DNA of 64,000 bases from a virus. The position numbers and the translations under genes were made by a program. Positions 1-8,917 of the stretch are shown piece by piece. Location: IMG/VR virus record IMGVR_UViG_3300017917_003822, positions 62,001-126,000 of that record; one strand, written 5' to 3'. The notes beneath the pieces are model-generated. The model saw only the letters and a program-made list of their open reading frames with translations. It ran no database searches and was not told the origin of the DNA. Each line of letters starts with the position of its first letter. Position 1 is the first letter of the stretch.

Positions 1-2
1 TA

Positions 3-35
3 GAAGAATTTGAGTATACCATTCACAGTCTTTAA
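3..35 (+). CDS. 3' end of an upstream gene (partial)
   Basis: One of the three forward frames stays open from the window edge to a TAA at 33-35 and gives the peptide EEFEYTIHSL; the other two frames stop at once. It ends 18 bases before the next start codon, the spacing seen between neighbouring genes here, so it is probably the C-terminus of another tail gene. Ten residues are too few to identify the product. Confidence 0.4.
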   Translation, partial: EEFEYTIHSL

Positions 36-53
36 AAAAAAGATTAATGGTAA

Positions 54-1904
54 ATGCCAAATGGACCTAGTGCTCAAGAGCAACTTTTAAGACAGAATGT
101 TTCTGATGTAGTAAACAGAAACAGTAATCTCGGATCTAATAATCCATTTAAAGGACCTACTGCTAGGAGTCTCTTCTATGATGCTGGGAGGAGAAATCCA
201 AGCAAATATGGTCAGTTTTTATTCTATGCTTTAGGTAACAATGATAATAACTTTGTTGACGCCTATTATAAATCTGAGAATGCTCAATATAATAGGAAAG
301 TATCCTCTTTAAAATCAAAAAATCCATCTGCCGGATATCTCGTAAGAGAAACAGCAACGCTGGAAGCACTTAGTGCCAATCCCAATGGTATCCTTTCTGG
401 ATTAGTTTCTAATTTCGAAAAAAACATAGTCGGTGGGTTATCCGCACCTTATTATTGGAAGGATTTCTTATACTGTAAGTATTATGGTACAATACCAAAT
501 AACTACATGATAACATTGAGAAGGTTTCCTACACCAGTTTTGGATAATCTCTCGGTTCCGGATTCCATAAAATCTTCGGAATCTTATAGAACCCAGGGAG
601 CGGGAAGACCCGTTGCCCAAGCAGTAACTTGGTTTGGTGGGAATACCGGAAACACTTTAAGTTCTCTTATTGAATTTAGTACTGGACTTGAATGGGCACC
701 AAGATCTCAATCCGATATAATAGAGCAGGAAGCTTTTTCTAAGGGTTTCTTTAATGATCTACCTTTTCAATGGTTTTCTCAGGCAGCTAGAGCAGCTACA
801 GGAACGGATGCACTTAGTAATGGTGCCAATGTTATCGGGGAGTCAGCAGTTATTGGTTTCGATCCAAATAACACATCCATAGAAAATCAAAGGTTTAGAG
901 GTTTAAGAGACAGAGCGAAGGACGGTAGAATGGGTCTTCTTAGTGAATATCAATGGGTTCCTATGGATGTCGTGAAGGACACTCAAGTTAGAACTTCTGG
1001 ACTTAAATTCACTTGGGGTGGACTAAGTATTGTTTTTGAATATGATTTGACCTCGGTCGGTGAGGTCAATACGAAGGCTGCTATGCTGGATATTCTCGGT
1101 AATTTACTTTCTATTGGAACCAATTATGGTAATTTTTTAACTCCCGATGTTCGATATCAATCTAATTTTGCTGGTATTGGTTTCCCTGGTGGTGATGCTG
1201 GACTTGCTCTGTTTTACAAGGACCCTTTGGCATTTTTGCTCTCCTATGGTGAAAAGATAGTTAACCCGAAGGGTGATGCCATCAAATCCGCTCAGGATGC
1301 ACAGATAACTGGACAAATAAATCCATCGGATTCTTCCAGTGGTACTTTTGATACCGAGGTTGCTGATCTAAAAGCACAGCTTTCTAAAATTAGTGAGGAT
1401 GGTATAAGTATAGATAAAATTAAAGATCTAGCTAAAAAATTTCCCGCAGCTTTTGGTAGAATATTACAGGGTGTAGTTACTCCGGATTTTTTAGAAAAAT
1501 ATCAAGCTTCTGCAAGTTTGCTGACTGGTGCTCCCATAGGGGAATGGCATTTGACGATAGGCAATCCTTGTAACCCGATTGCTATGATTGGAAATCTTAT
1601 ATGCGACGATGTTAAAATAACTTTTGGCGACACCTTGGGTCCTGATGATTTTCCAACCACACTTAAAGCAACATTTACCCTTGCGCATGCAAGAGCAAGA
1701 GAAAGAGGTGAGATCGAAAGTATATTCAACCGAGGGGATGGTAGATTGTATCAAACAACACTTAGTACATCTTCGAGTTCTCAATCTTATAGTGCATTTG
1801 CAGATACTGCGGGTAATATTTTAAGCGAGCAAACTAAGGATAATATACTTAATTTCAATTTTTATAAATCTGGATTACCAGATCAACAATCGCCAAATCA
1901 ATAA
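54..1904 (+). CDS. Virion structural protein, possible tail-tube/baseplate component
   Basis: A 616-residue protein that I cannot assign to a named family with certainty. The N-terminus is rich in Asn, Gly and Arg with aromatic patches. Around residues 490-575 a stretch containing GEWHLTIGNP and later FTLAHARARERG reads like the C-terminal part of tube-associated baseplate proteins: alternating hydrophobic strands, a W-x-L-T-I-G-N-P turn and a charged helix. No signal peptide or membrane segment is visible. It opens a block of baseplate genes and is followed after 6 bases by the LysM-type gp53-like gene. A tube-initiator role of gp48/gp54 type is an inference from position and strand pattern. 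The start is the first ATG after the upstream stop. Confidence 0.5.
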   Translation: MPNGPSAQEQLLRQNVSDVVNRNSNLGSNNPFKGPTARSLFYDAGRRNPSKYGQFLFYALGNNDNNFVDAYYKSENAQYNRKVSSLKSKNPSAGYLVRETATLEALSANPNGILSGLVSNFEKNIVGGLSAPYYWKDFLYCKYYGTIPNNYMITLRRFPTPVLDNLSVPDSIKSSESYRTQGAGRPVAQAVTWFGGNTGNTLSSLIEFSTGLEWAPRSQSDIIEQEAFSKGFFNDLPFQWFSQAARAATGTDALSNGANVIGESAVIGFDPNNTSIENQRFRGLRDRAKDGRMGLLSEYQWVPMDVVKDTQVRTSGLKFTWGGLSIVFEYDLTSVGEVNTKAAMLDILGNLLSIGTNYGNFLTPDVRYQSNFAGIGFPGGDAGLALFYKDPLAFLLSYGEKIVNPKGDAIKSAQDAQITGQINPSDSSSGTFDTEVADLKAQLSKISEDGISIDKIKDLAKKFPAAFGRILQGVVTPDFLEKYQASASLLTGAPIGEWHLTIGNPCNPIAMIGNLICDDVKITFGDTLGPDDFPTTLKATFTLAHARARERGEIESIFNRGDGRLYQTTLSTSSSSQSYSAFADTAGNILSEQTKDNILNFNFYKSGLPDQQSPNQ

Positions 1905-1910
1905 TAAAAA

Positions 1911-2504
1911 ATGGGATATTTTAATATAGATACTCTATCGAAAAATAAATCGGTATTTAATCCAAGAACATCTTTGGAATCTACCAGCAGCTATGGTATA
2001 TGGGATCTAACAAAATCTTCAATATCATATAGAAACACGAACGTTGATATAGACACACTTTTCGTGGTCACTGAATATTATCAGATGAGACCCGATTTAA
2101 TAGCTGCAATAAAGCTTGGTGATCACTCCCTTGTTGGTTCCTTATTAAAGATTAATAATATAAGTAACCCCTTTGCTGTAAAAGAAGGAAATATCTTTAC
2201 AATACCGACGTTGGCTACAATTGAGAATACATTTAATAATAAAAAAGCACTTAATCAAGCTCAAGCTTCCTCTAATACAAATACCAATCCAAATCAGGTT
2301 TTTAGAGAGAATCAGGAGCAGAAAAAATTTAAGGTTAGTGAGGGACGCAAGAAATTCCTTGAATCGAAGATTAAAAATCAACCCTCGATGATATTACCAC
2401 CTAATGTTGCTCAACCTAACGATAGATCAATCGCTAAAAAAGATGGCTTCTTGATTTTTGCACCTAATGCGGGTGGGGGTGGATTCAATAGACCAGTAGA
2501 TTAA
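1911..2504 (+). CDS. Baseplate wedge protein, gp53-like with LysM-type domain
   Basis: A 197-residue protein. Residues about 45-105 look like a LysM-type module: an aromatic strand (TEYYQMRPDLI), a helix, then NPFAVKEGNIFTIP, matching the N-P-F-x-V-x-x-G-x-x-L-x-I-P ending known from T4-like gp53 wedge proteins. The C-terminal half is polar (Asn, Gln, Lys) and ends in a Gly-rich stretch near AGGGGFN. It sits between a tube/baseplate-like protein and the hub protein with gaps of 4-6 bases, which fits a wedge/hub operon. In T4, gp53 helps join wedges around the hub. The family call rests on one motif plus context. Confidence 0.55.
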   Translation: MGYFNIDTLSKNKSVFNPRTSLESTSSYGIWDLTKSSISYRNTNVDIDTLFVVTEYYQMRPDLIAAIKLGDHSLVGSLLKINNISNPFAVKEGNIFTIPTLATIENTFNNKKALNQAQASSNTNTNPNQVFRENQEQKKFKVSEGRKKFLESKIKNQPSMILPPNVAQPNDRSIAKKDGFLIFAPNAGGGGFNRPVD

Positions 2505-2508
2505 GATT

Positions 2509-4065
2509 ATGACATCTGACGATATAAAATTTGGCACTCTTGCCCTAAATAACATAAAGCTCGATGAATTAATTAAAGTTGATTCATCAAACGGATCTGA
2601 TGATATTCAGACCAAGAGGAATCTTGGGGCTAACTCAGAATCTGCTACCGGTGTAGTAGCTCCATATATTTCAATAAACGGCTATAATGTTACTAATTAT
2701 TTAATCAATTTTCATCTTGATTTAAATGGATTTCTTCCAACTATTAGATTTTCTTTTAGTGTTGCTGAGACTGTTTTTATATCTGTCAATTACCCTAAGG
2801 ATGGAGATATAGTTTCAGTTTATATGAGATCTCCTGGTGATTTCTATAAGCCATTTAGAATGGATTTTAAAATATTGTCTGTTGATGGTGGACTTTCCAG
2901 CAGGTACTCCGAGAGCGGATCAGATCCGAATGGATCTTATTTTAAATTCATGATAATCGCAGAATGTAACATTCCTGGTCTATATACACCACGAATAAAG
3001 TCATTTAAATCAATGTCATCAAGCGATGCATTATTGGAGGCTTCTCAGGATATAAATTTAGGATTTTCTACCAATGAGAAAAGCACGGAGGATGAAATGA
3101 CCTGGATATGCCCGAATTATTCATATTATGATTTTATTCAGGAAGTTGCTATGAGGGCATATAAGGACGATGAATCTAGTTTTTATGATTGCTGGATCGA
3201 TAGTTATTATAATTTAAACTTTGCCAATCTTGGTAATCAATTTTCTTTCAACGGTGACCCGAAGCAGGAGATAACTGTAATTCCTGGATATACCAATCTG
3301 GGACTAAAAACGGATACGGCAATACCAGGTGCACCTACTGCAGATCCAGTTTCACTTCCTCTAGTTTTAACGAATGCGGTTGGTGCCGGAATAAATCCAT
3401 TTATGATAAATGGTTATACTCTAACATCCAGAGCTGGTAACAATACCAATAATATGGGATACATTACCACGATAGGATTTTATGATGAGACATTAGATTC
3501 AAAGGACGATCCGACTAAAAAATATGTTAAGTACGAGATAGAATCTCTAACAACCGACAATGTTCCGGTTGGCGGAATGCTTCAGAAAGGTAGAGCTAGA
3601 AGCAATGATTATAAAGAGGAAACTAGAAGGGAATGGCTGGGTGTTTTAAATAACGATCCGCAAACTGGAGAGGGAGTACATAAGAACTATTATCATGCAA
3701 AATATCAGAATCTTATAAATATAAACGATGTTACAAAAATGACATTGGAGGTAGAACTGAATGGCTATTTCCCCGGAATCTATAGAGGTCAAGTTATACC
3801 TGTTGTTATTTATGTTTTTGATGGTGGTACTAGACAACAAAACGTAGGTAAAGAAGCAAATAAAAAAACAAACACCGATCAGGTACCTACAAAGGACGAG
3901 TTTCTATCGGGGCTATATGTTATAATAGGTATGGATGTGACCTGGAGCGAAACGTCGGGAGGAATGAGACATATTTTATCATTATCTAAAAGAACTTGGG
4001 TTGCTAACGCTTCCGGTGCTATACCTAAAGCTTTCCCTATATCGGTTCAAAATAGACAATTTTAA
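2509..4065 (+). CDS. Baseplate hub protein, gp27/gpD-like
   Basis: A 518-residue protein. After about 65 N-terminal residues come beta strands containing the segment YISINGYNVTNYLINFHL. A central region then carries a helix, LGFSTNEKSTEDEMTWI, a second helix starting YDFIQEVAMRAY and the strand DSYYNLNFANL. This order (small-domain helix, Thr/Asp-rich turn, Trp, helix, strand) is characteristic of myovirus hub proteins of the gp27/gpD type, which form the trimer around the tail tube end and hold the gp5-like spike. A gp5-like OB-fold gene lies one gene downstream (6430). It is longer than T4 gp27 (about 390 residues), mainly through an insertion around residues 250-340. Sequence identity to T4 appears low, so the assignment is structural. 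Confidence 0.55.
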   Translation: MTSDDIKFGTLALNNIKLDELIKVDSSNGSDDIQTKRNLGANSESATGVVAPYISINGYNVTNYLINFHLDLNGFLPTIRFSFSVAETVFISVNYPKDGDIVSVYMRSPGDFYKPFRMDFKILSVDGGLSSRYSESGSDPNGSYFKFMIIAECNIPGLYTPRIKSFKSMSSSDALLEASQDINLGFSTNEKSTEDEMTWICPNYSYYDFIQEVAMRAYKDDESSFYDCWIDSYYNLNFANLGNQFSFNGDPKQEITVIPGYTNLGLKTDTAIPGAPTADPVSLPLVLTNAVGAGINPFMINGYTLTSRAGNNTNNMGYITTIGFYDETLDSKDDPTKKYVKYEIESLTTDNVPVGGMLQKGRARSNDYKEETRREWLGVLNNDPQTGEGVHKNYYHAKYQNLININDVTKMTLEVELNGYFPGIYRGQVIPVVIYVFDGGTRQQNVGKEANKKTNTDQVPTKDEFLSGLYVIIGMDVTWSETSGGMRHILSLSKRTWVANASGAIPKAFPISVQNRQF

Positions 4066-4099
4066 ATGTCGGATAAATATAAGAAATAATAAACCTTAA

Positions 4100-6427
4100 A
4101 TGTCATTAGGAGCAACAGATAAGCAGAGGAGTTTATTCCTGAAAGGATTTAAATTATCCAAACAAGGTAACTATGAAGATCCAACATATCTTGGATTTAA
4201 GATAGTTATAGATTTTGGTACACTTCCAATTAGTGCGGATGATGGTCTTCCTCCTAGTCCTCTTTTTAAGGATGATAGCTATTACTATGGATCGACCAAC
4301 AGTTTCTTTGGACAGAATCCATTCGGTCAACCTCAGTATGATTATCTAACACCCTCACTGGATGGTAAGGTTGCTTATTATTCTGCTGCGAGTTATCTAG
4401 AACAGAGGGAGAGTGATTTTCCTTACGGAGGTAAAAGAGCTGACATGCTAAGGCAGTTTAAAATAATGTTTAGCGATCTTCTTTCAAATTCTCCTTGGTT
4501 CATACAATCAATAAACGGTCTGGATAATTTAGCAAAGGTTGCTAGACCTGGGTATCAACCAAATCCCACTGATGGTACATTTAGTCCACAGAGAACAGCT
4601 GGCAAGGTATTGGAATTCAGTACTTTGGAATCTTTAAATTTAAGAATGAGCGCTCTGGCGGATCTTTACAACCAGGCAACTTTCGATTATGATAACATGA
4701 GGGAACTTCTTCCTAGAAACCTTAGAAAATTCACCATGTACATTTTCGTCTCGGAAATTAGAAATTTCTTCAAAACATCCAGACTTATAGGTTCTTCCGC
4801 GGCACTTACAGCGATAGACAATCTATCCACATTATTAGGCTCCGGTAATAATCCAGGTAGTAATTTGGGTGTAGTTGATACCATAATAGGTGGACAACAG
4901 CAAAATTTTAAATCTGGTAATTCAAATATAAACCCAGCGAGTGGTTTTAATTCCTTTGTTGGGAATATACTTAATCAGTCCGGATTAGATAATGATCTTT
5001 CTCTTTTTAAGAATCAGCAGGACCAATCCGGAATAAAACCTATGTTGGTTTTCGAATGTCGAAATTGTGAGTTCGATTTTACTGACAGTACACCGATAGC
5101 ATCTTCCATCAACGTAGGGACTACCGCTGAGCAATCCACACAAAAATTTAAAATACACGTGGGTAAAGTTAGAATGAGAAACCAGTATCCAAATATTAGA
5201 CAAGATGGTAAACCATTAATTCTTGGTGATAGCTGGGATTCCGCTAGATCCTCTGTACAGAAATCCCCAAGGGATACAAATGATATACTTTCTCTTGGAG
5301 GTGAATTATTAACAAACTTTGTGAGCAATTCTCTTAATGATTTAATTAATGAGGGAGTCGCTAGTTTTATACAGCCAAATTTAGCAGGACTTGATAAATT
5401 GGTTCTTGGTAATGCATATAGTTTCAATCCTTCTCAATTAACCGCTGGATTTTCTTTTAATAATGCTCAAAACTTTCTTAATAGCTTAGATGGCGTTAAT
5501 GCCGGATTCAGAGAAACAACTCTACCAAATCCACAGTCAACTGGACTTGGTGGTCCACCTCAGAGAGTTTATCCTCCTCCTGGAGGACCTGATGCTTATG
5601 ATAGAGTTCCTGGACAGGATCTAGGTGTTCCTGATAGAGTTTATGCGGCACCTCAGGGTGATGTTTATAATGGTGTACCAGGACAGGATCTAGGTGTCCC
5701 TGATAGAGTTTATTCACAACCTGATGGTGACGCTTATGCGAATGTACCCGGACAGGATTTAGGAGTCCCTGATAGAGTTTATCCAGCCCCACAAGGAGAT
5801 GCATATGACACAGTACCTGGAGCAGACCTAGGGGTTCCTGACAGGGTTTACCCTCAGCCTTCTGGTGACGCTTATGCGAATGTCCCAGGACAGGATCTCG
5901 GAGTTCCTGATAGGGTATATCCTAATTTTAATGACGATGTTTATTCAGATGTCCCAGGACAGGATCTAGGTGTTCCGGATAGGGTATATCCTAATTTTAA
6001 TGACGACGTTTATTCTAATGTTCCTGGACAGGATCTTGGGGTTCCTGATAGAAATTACCCAGTTTTTAATGAGAGTGTTTATGGAGAAGCTCCTCCTTCT
6101 GGAAGGTTGAGTGAAACCCAAGTTTATCCTGACCCCGATTTCACTCCGGAAGTAAATAATCTGGGAGGTCAGGTTTACCCGGAAAGAAGGGTAGTTAATA
6201 GTTCAGGTGAGCTTAGAGATCCTTCGAATACATTTGAACAGAAACCTACCCCGGTTTATTCCAGACCTAAAGAAACCCCATCTAGGGGCGATATTGGAAA
6301 AGTTTATCCACCAACTAGTGGCGATTTTGTAATCGAAAAACCTATAGATTTAGGAAACCTAAAACCTCCAACAAAATATAACATAAGTAAGGGCGGTTTT
6401 AATACACCCGAAACTGAATTTGAATAA
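4100..6427 (+). CDS. Virion structural protein with seven 23-residue repeats
   Basis: A 775-residue protein with a globular first part (about 1-480) and a repetitive, proline-rich tail. The globular part includes ADMLRQFKIMFSDLL, NLRKFTMYIFVSEIRNF and ECRNCEFDF, a strand/helix mix compatible with a tube or baseplate protein but not assignable to a named family. Residues 503-663 are seven in-register 23-residue repeats with the core VPGQDLGVPDRVYP, followed by looser VYP-containing copies to the C-terminus. The repeats look extended and disordered, like a spacer or adhesive arm. It lies between the hub gene and the gp5-like spike gene, 2 bases before the latter. The start follows a 34-base gap holding no convincing gene. 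Confidence 0.55.
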   Translation: MSLGATDKQRSLFLKGFKLSKQGNYEDPTYLGFKIVIDFGTLPISADDGLPPSPLFKDDSYYYGSTNSFFGQNPFGQPQYDYLTPSLDGKVAYYSAASYLEQRESDFPYGGKRADMLRQFKIMFSDLLSNSPWFIQSINGLDNLAKVARPGYQPNPTDGTFSPQRTAGKVLEFSTLESLNLRMSALADLYNQATFDYDNMRELLPRNLRKFTMYIFVSEIRNFFKTSRLIGSSAALTAIDNLSTLLGSGNNPGSNLGVVDTIIGGQQQNFKSGNSNINPASGFNSFVGNILNQSGLDNDLSLFKNQQDQSGIKPMLVFECRNCEFDFTDSTPIASSINVGTTAEQSTQKFKIHVGKVRMRNQYPNIRQDGKPLILGDSWDSARSSVQKSPRDTNDILSLGGELLTNFVSNSLNDLINEGVASFIQPNLAGLDKLVLGNAYSFNPSQLTAGFSFNNAQNFLNSLDGVNAGFRETTLPNPQSTGLGGPPQRVYPPPGGPDAYDRVPGQDLGVPDRVYAAPQGDVYNGVPGQDLGVPDRVYSQPDGDAYANVPGQDLGVPDRVYPAPQGDAYDTVPGADLGVPDRVYPQPSGDAYANVPGQDLGVPDRVYPNFNDDVYSDVPGQDLGVPDRVYPNFNDDVYSNVPGQDLGVPDRNYPVFNESVYGEAPPSGRLSETQVYPDPDFTPEVNNLGGQVYPERRVVNSSGELRDPSNTFEQKPTPVYSRPKETPSRGDIGKVYPPTSGDFVIEKPIDLGNLKPPTKYNISKGGFNTPETEFE
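5606..6088 (+). repeat. Seven tandem 69-bp in-frame repeats
   Basis: The 23-residue unit begins V-P-G-(Q/A)-D-L-G-V-P-D-R-(V/N)-Y and ends in a variable ten-residue segment (forms such as PAPQGDAYDT or PNFNDDVYSD). Protein conservation is higher than DNA conservation: synonymous positions differ between copies, except copies 5 and 6, which are nearly identical. This suggests old repeats kept by selection plus one recent duplication. Confidence 0.9.
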
Positions 6428-6429
6428 TT

Positions 6430-7131
6430 ATGCCAAGTGAAAAGACTTATCTAGGTAGGGTAGTTGATATTAGGGATCCTCTTTATCAGGGTAGAGCTAA
6501 GATTGATGTTTTTGGATTTTTTGATGGTATCCCAGTGGAAGATCTCCCATGGGCGGAGCAGATAGCTGGTTTATCTTTTGGTGGAAATTTTGGTGGTGGT
6601 AATATTACCATACCTCGAGTTGGTGCTATAGTCGCTGTTCATTTCGAGGAGGATAACCATTATAAACTCACATACCACTATCTTAAAGAATTTGATCAGA
6701 CACTTTTAGATGAGTTAAAACAAGAAAATTCTTATGAAGGGACACATTCTCTTATCTCAGATTCAGAAGCTCAGCCAGGGGTACTTAAAATGATTTATAC
6801 AAGAAAGAATGGTCTGGTTTTTCAGCTTGGTGATGCGACAATACAACTAGATACTCAGAATGCTGGAACAGATAAGGAGAAACTTAGAATTAAAATAAAG
6901 ATGAATGAAGACGAGATCCGAATGGAAAAGAGTGGAGGAAAGCAGAAGGTTATAGTGAAATCTGAAAATATAGAGCTTGGCGAGGGAGCTGTTGAAAAAC
7001 TGGTTCTGGGTAATAAATTCCTTCAGCTATTTAATCAACACACCCATCCAACTGGTGTTGGACCATCGGGAGTTCCTATTCAGCCCATGGTGGATAATCA
7101 ACACTTAAGTCAGGTATCTAAAACTAAATAA
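6430..7131 (+). CDS. Baseplate spike/hub OB-fold protein, gp5/gpV-like
   Basis: A 233-residue protein. The N-terminal 90 residues match the OB-fold of gp5/gpV-type spike proteins: GRVVDIRDPLYQGRAKIDVFG, then LPWAEQI, then IPRVGAIVAVHFEEDN, the usual order (R-V-x-D-x-x-D-P-x-x-x-G-R, P-W, P-x-x-G-x-x-V-x-V-x-F). The end carries HTHPTGVGPSG, a His-rich turn common near the end of such proteins. In myoviruses this protein sits on the hub trimer below the tail tube. Unlike T4 gp5 it has no lysozyme domain and no long beta-helix, so cell-wall digestion, if any, must come from another protein. It follows the repeat protein by 2 bases and precedes the next gene by 2 bases. Confidence 0.8.
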   Translation: MPSEKTYLGRVVDIRDPLYQGRAKIDVFGFFDGIPVEDLPWAEQIAGLSFGGNFGGGNITIPRVGAIVAVHFEEDNHYKLTYHYLKEFDQTLLDELKQENSYEGTHSLISDSEAQPGVLKMIYTRKNGLVFQLGDATIQLDTQNAGTDKEKLRIKIKMNEDEIRMEKSGGKQKVIVKSENIELGEGAVEKLVLGNKFLQLFNQHTHPTGVGPSGVPIQPMVDNQHLSQVSKTK

Positions 7132-7133
7132 GA

Positions 7134-8831
7134 ATGCCAGCAAATTGGACATCATTTATTAGTAGCGTTAGTGCAAAATTTCAGTCGCAGGGAATAAGAG
7201 ATTCTGACGACCTGGCCGACTTTTTGACTAAACAATATGTTTCTGCCACTGTGGGTAAAGCACAATCACCATTTGGTAACCTTCATCAGAAGGGCAATGA
7301 TTCCATTATGAAATCTGCTTTTTCTAAGGCATTTAAGATGTTAGAGAACGAAAGAGTGCCTTCATTTGAGGATAAATCAGAGGATCCCCAGTATGCTGAT
7401 CTGGAGGAATCTCTTCCAGAAACGGATGCTGAAGGAGCTGCTGCTCAGGTTGAACTTGATTTTAGGGACTGGGCAGAAGCCAATAAAGAAACTATTCCTC
7501 CATTTAGGTATTCACAATTTTTTTCTCAGTTTCCCGGGTTTCCGAGAGACAGAAAACAGGTGGTCAGGGAAATAGCTAGAAAATTAATATTTCAATTTTC
7601 AATCTACCCTGATAGTTCATATATCCAATGGGTATATTCTCTGAGATACGGAAGTTATTCAGATTGGGGAAGAGAAGTTCTTGCCGAAATTGTTAAAATT
7701 ATTAAGCAGGAAACAACAAGTGATTTCAGAGTGGGAGAGGAAGTCCAAGGTTTTGCTAAATTTGAAAATTCGGTTAGATTTACCGGACGTGGATCATCAT
7801 CTAGAATAGCAAGCACTCTAGAAAACACTGACATAGACAACGTTGCTAAATTGCAGAGCGGGAATGTTCTGTTGAGAGGTAAGGTTGTCTCGGTAACTCA
7901 ACCTAAGGGAACAGGTTCACCGACATACAAGATCTCGTATTATGATAAAGTCGCAAAAAAATATTTAGTAAAAGAACTTAGACCCGGATCTATTCAGAAA
8001 AGAATAAGATTTGAAGATTTTGCCAGAACCCTGGAGGATGTAAATATAACAAATAGAATATTCCAGGAACAGAAGATATCTAATCCCAATAAGATACCTG
8101 ATTATATGTCAAGATCTTTTATAATCAAATTCTCATATTCACCGGCCTCCGATAAAAATTTTGTTTATCGAGCTTTTAAGTCTTCAAATTTAAATATACC
8201 AACTTCGGAGATTGATGATATTTTTTCCGCTAGTGATGTTTATTCACTATCGATAATAAATTTACTTTCCGCTAATTTTGGATTTTTTAGTAATAATATA
8301 GCTTCAGCTTTTAATTCGTTTGGTAGCAATTTTAATCTTCTGAATGATGTTAGAAATAGAAAGATTTCTGAATATAATGCAGAGGAAGAAAGGTACAGGA
8401 AACTCAAAATAAGATGGATTGAGGAAATAGCAAACGAAGCTAGAAAGAACGAGGACCCAGATAAGCCGGAAGATCCCTACTATATAATGGCCAAGGGGGT
8501 TATTGATTATTGGAAATCCACACTAGATCAACCGCTGTCACCAAATCCACCAGTTCCCCCAGCTGTAATATTACCTCCACTGGGTGGAAAATATGTTCCG
8601 ATTTATTATGGGAGTCAGGCAAATTTAGCTAATTATCTCAGAAGGGCTTTCAATAGTGGTAAAAGATTTAAAAGTGCACCCGAAATACCAATTGCCAGTA
8701 GAATTGTTGCGACCGCAATAGCTTTCTCTTTTGCTATGCATCTATTGGAGCTTAAATTCATCTATAGAGGTGGTATTCCAACAACGGGAAGCCCAGCTCC
8801 TATGATAGGTTTTGTCCCTCTGGTTTTTTAA
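7134..8831 (+). CDS. Virion protein of unknown function in baseplate block
   Basis: A 565-residue protein of unrecognised family. The N-terminus (MPANWTSFISSVSAKFQSQG) and the following DDLADFLTKQYVSAT are helical and look like an assembly or binding helix. The centre is mixed alpha/beta with basic patches. A Pro-rich stretch (SPNPPVPPAVILPP) precedes the last about 90 residues, which are hydrophobic (RIVATAIAFSFAMHLL) and could form a membrane-interacting or buried helix. It is packed directly after the gp5-like gene, suggesting a hub or tail-tip role. A hydrophobic end in a tail-tip protein would suit membrane penetration, but this is speculation. An 86-base gap with a promoter-like motif follows. 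Confidence 0.5.
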   Translation: MPANWTSFISSVSAKFQSQGIRDSDDLADFLTKQYVSATVGKAQSPFGNLHQKGNDSIMKSAFSKAFKMLENERVPSFEDKSEDPQYADLEESLPETDAEGAAAQVELDFRDWAEANKETIPPFRYSQFFSQFPGFPRDRKQVVREIARKLIFQFSIYPDSSYIQWVYSLRYGSYSDWGREVLAEIVKIIKQETTSDFRVGEEVQGFAKFENSVRFTGRGSSSRIASTLENTDIDNVAKLQSGNVLLRGKVVSVTQPKGTGSPTYKISYYDKVAKKYLVKELRPGSIQKRIRFEDFARTLEDVNITNRIFQEQKISNPNKIPDYMSRSFIIKFSYSPASDKNFVYRAFKSSNLNIPTSEIDDIFSASDVYSLSIINLLSANFGFFSNNIASAFNSFGSNFNLLNDVRNRKISEYNAEEERYRKLKIRWIEEIANEARKNEDPDKPEDPYYIMAKGVIDYWKSTLDQPLSPNPPVPPAVILPPLGGKYVPIYYGSQANLANYLRRAFNSGKRFKSAPEIPIASRIVATAIAFSFAMHLLELKFIYRGGIPTTGSPAPMIGFVPLVF

Positions 8832-8866
8832 GAAAAAAACTGACTTTACAAAGGAACTTCAGAGAT

Positions 8867-8875
8867 GATATATAG
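8867..8875 (+). promoter_or_regulatory. Candidate late promoter, GATATATAG
   Basis: The octamer GATATATA lies in the 86-base gap before the S1-like gene and ends 42 bases before its start codon. The same octamer recurs before seven other rightward genes in the window, and T4 late promoters use the similar TATAAATA. The call is by eye and is supported by recurrence. Confidence 0.5.
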
Positions 8876-8917
8876 TATAATAAATGAACTTTTAATTACC
8901 TTTAAACTAAAAAAAAT

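Noticed and set aside
1491-1784. Minus-strand frames inside the large structural genes (here and at 5014, 10662, 15109, 39205 and 53756)
   Set aside because: They lie wholly within well-supported plus-strand genes, have odd amino-acid composition and lack own leaders.
4066-4089. Tiny frame MSDKYKK after the hub gene
   Set aside because: Seven codons with no family or context support; more likely leader sequence of the next gene.
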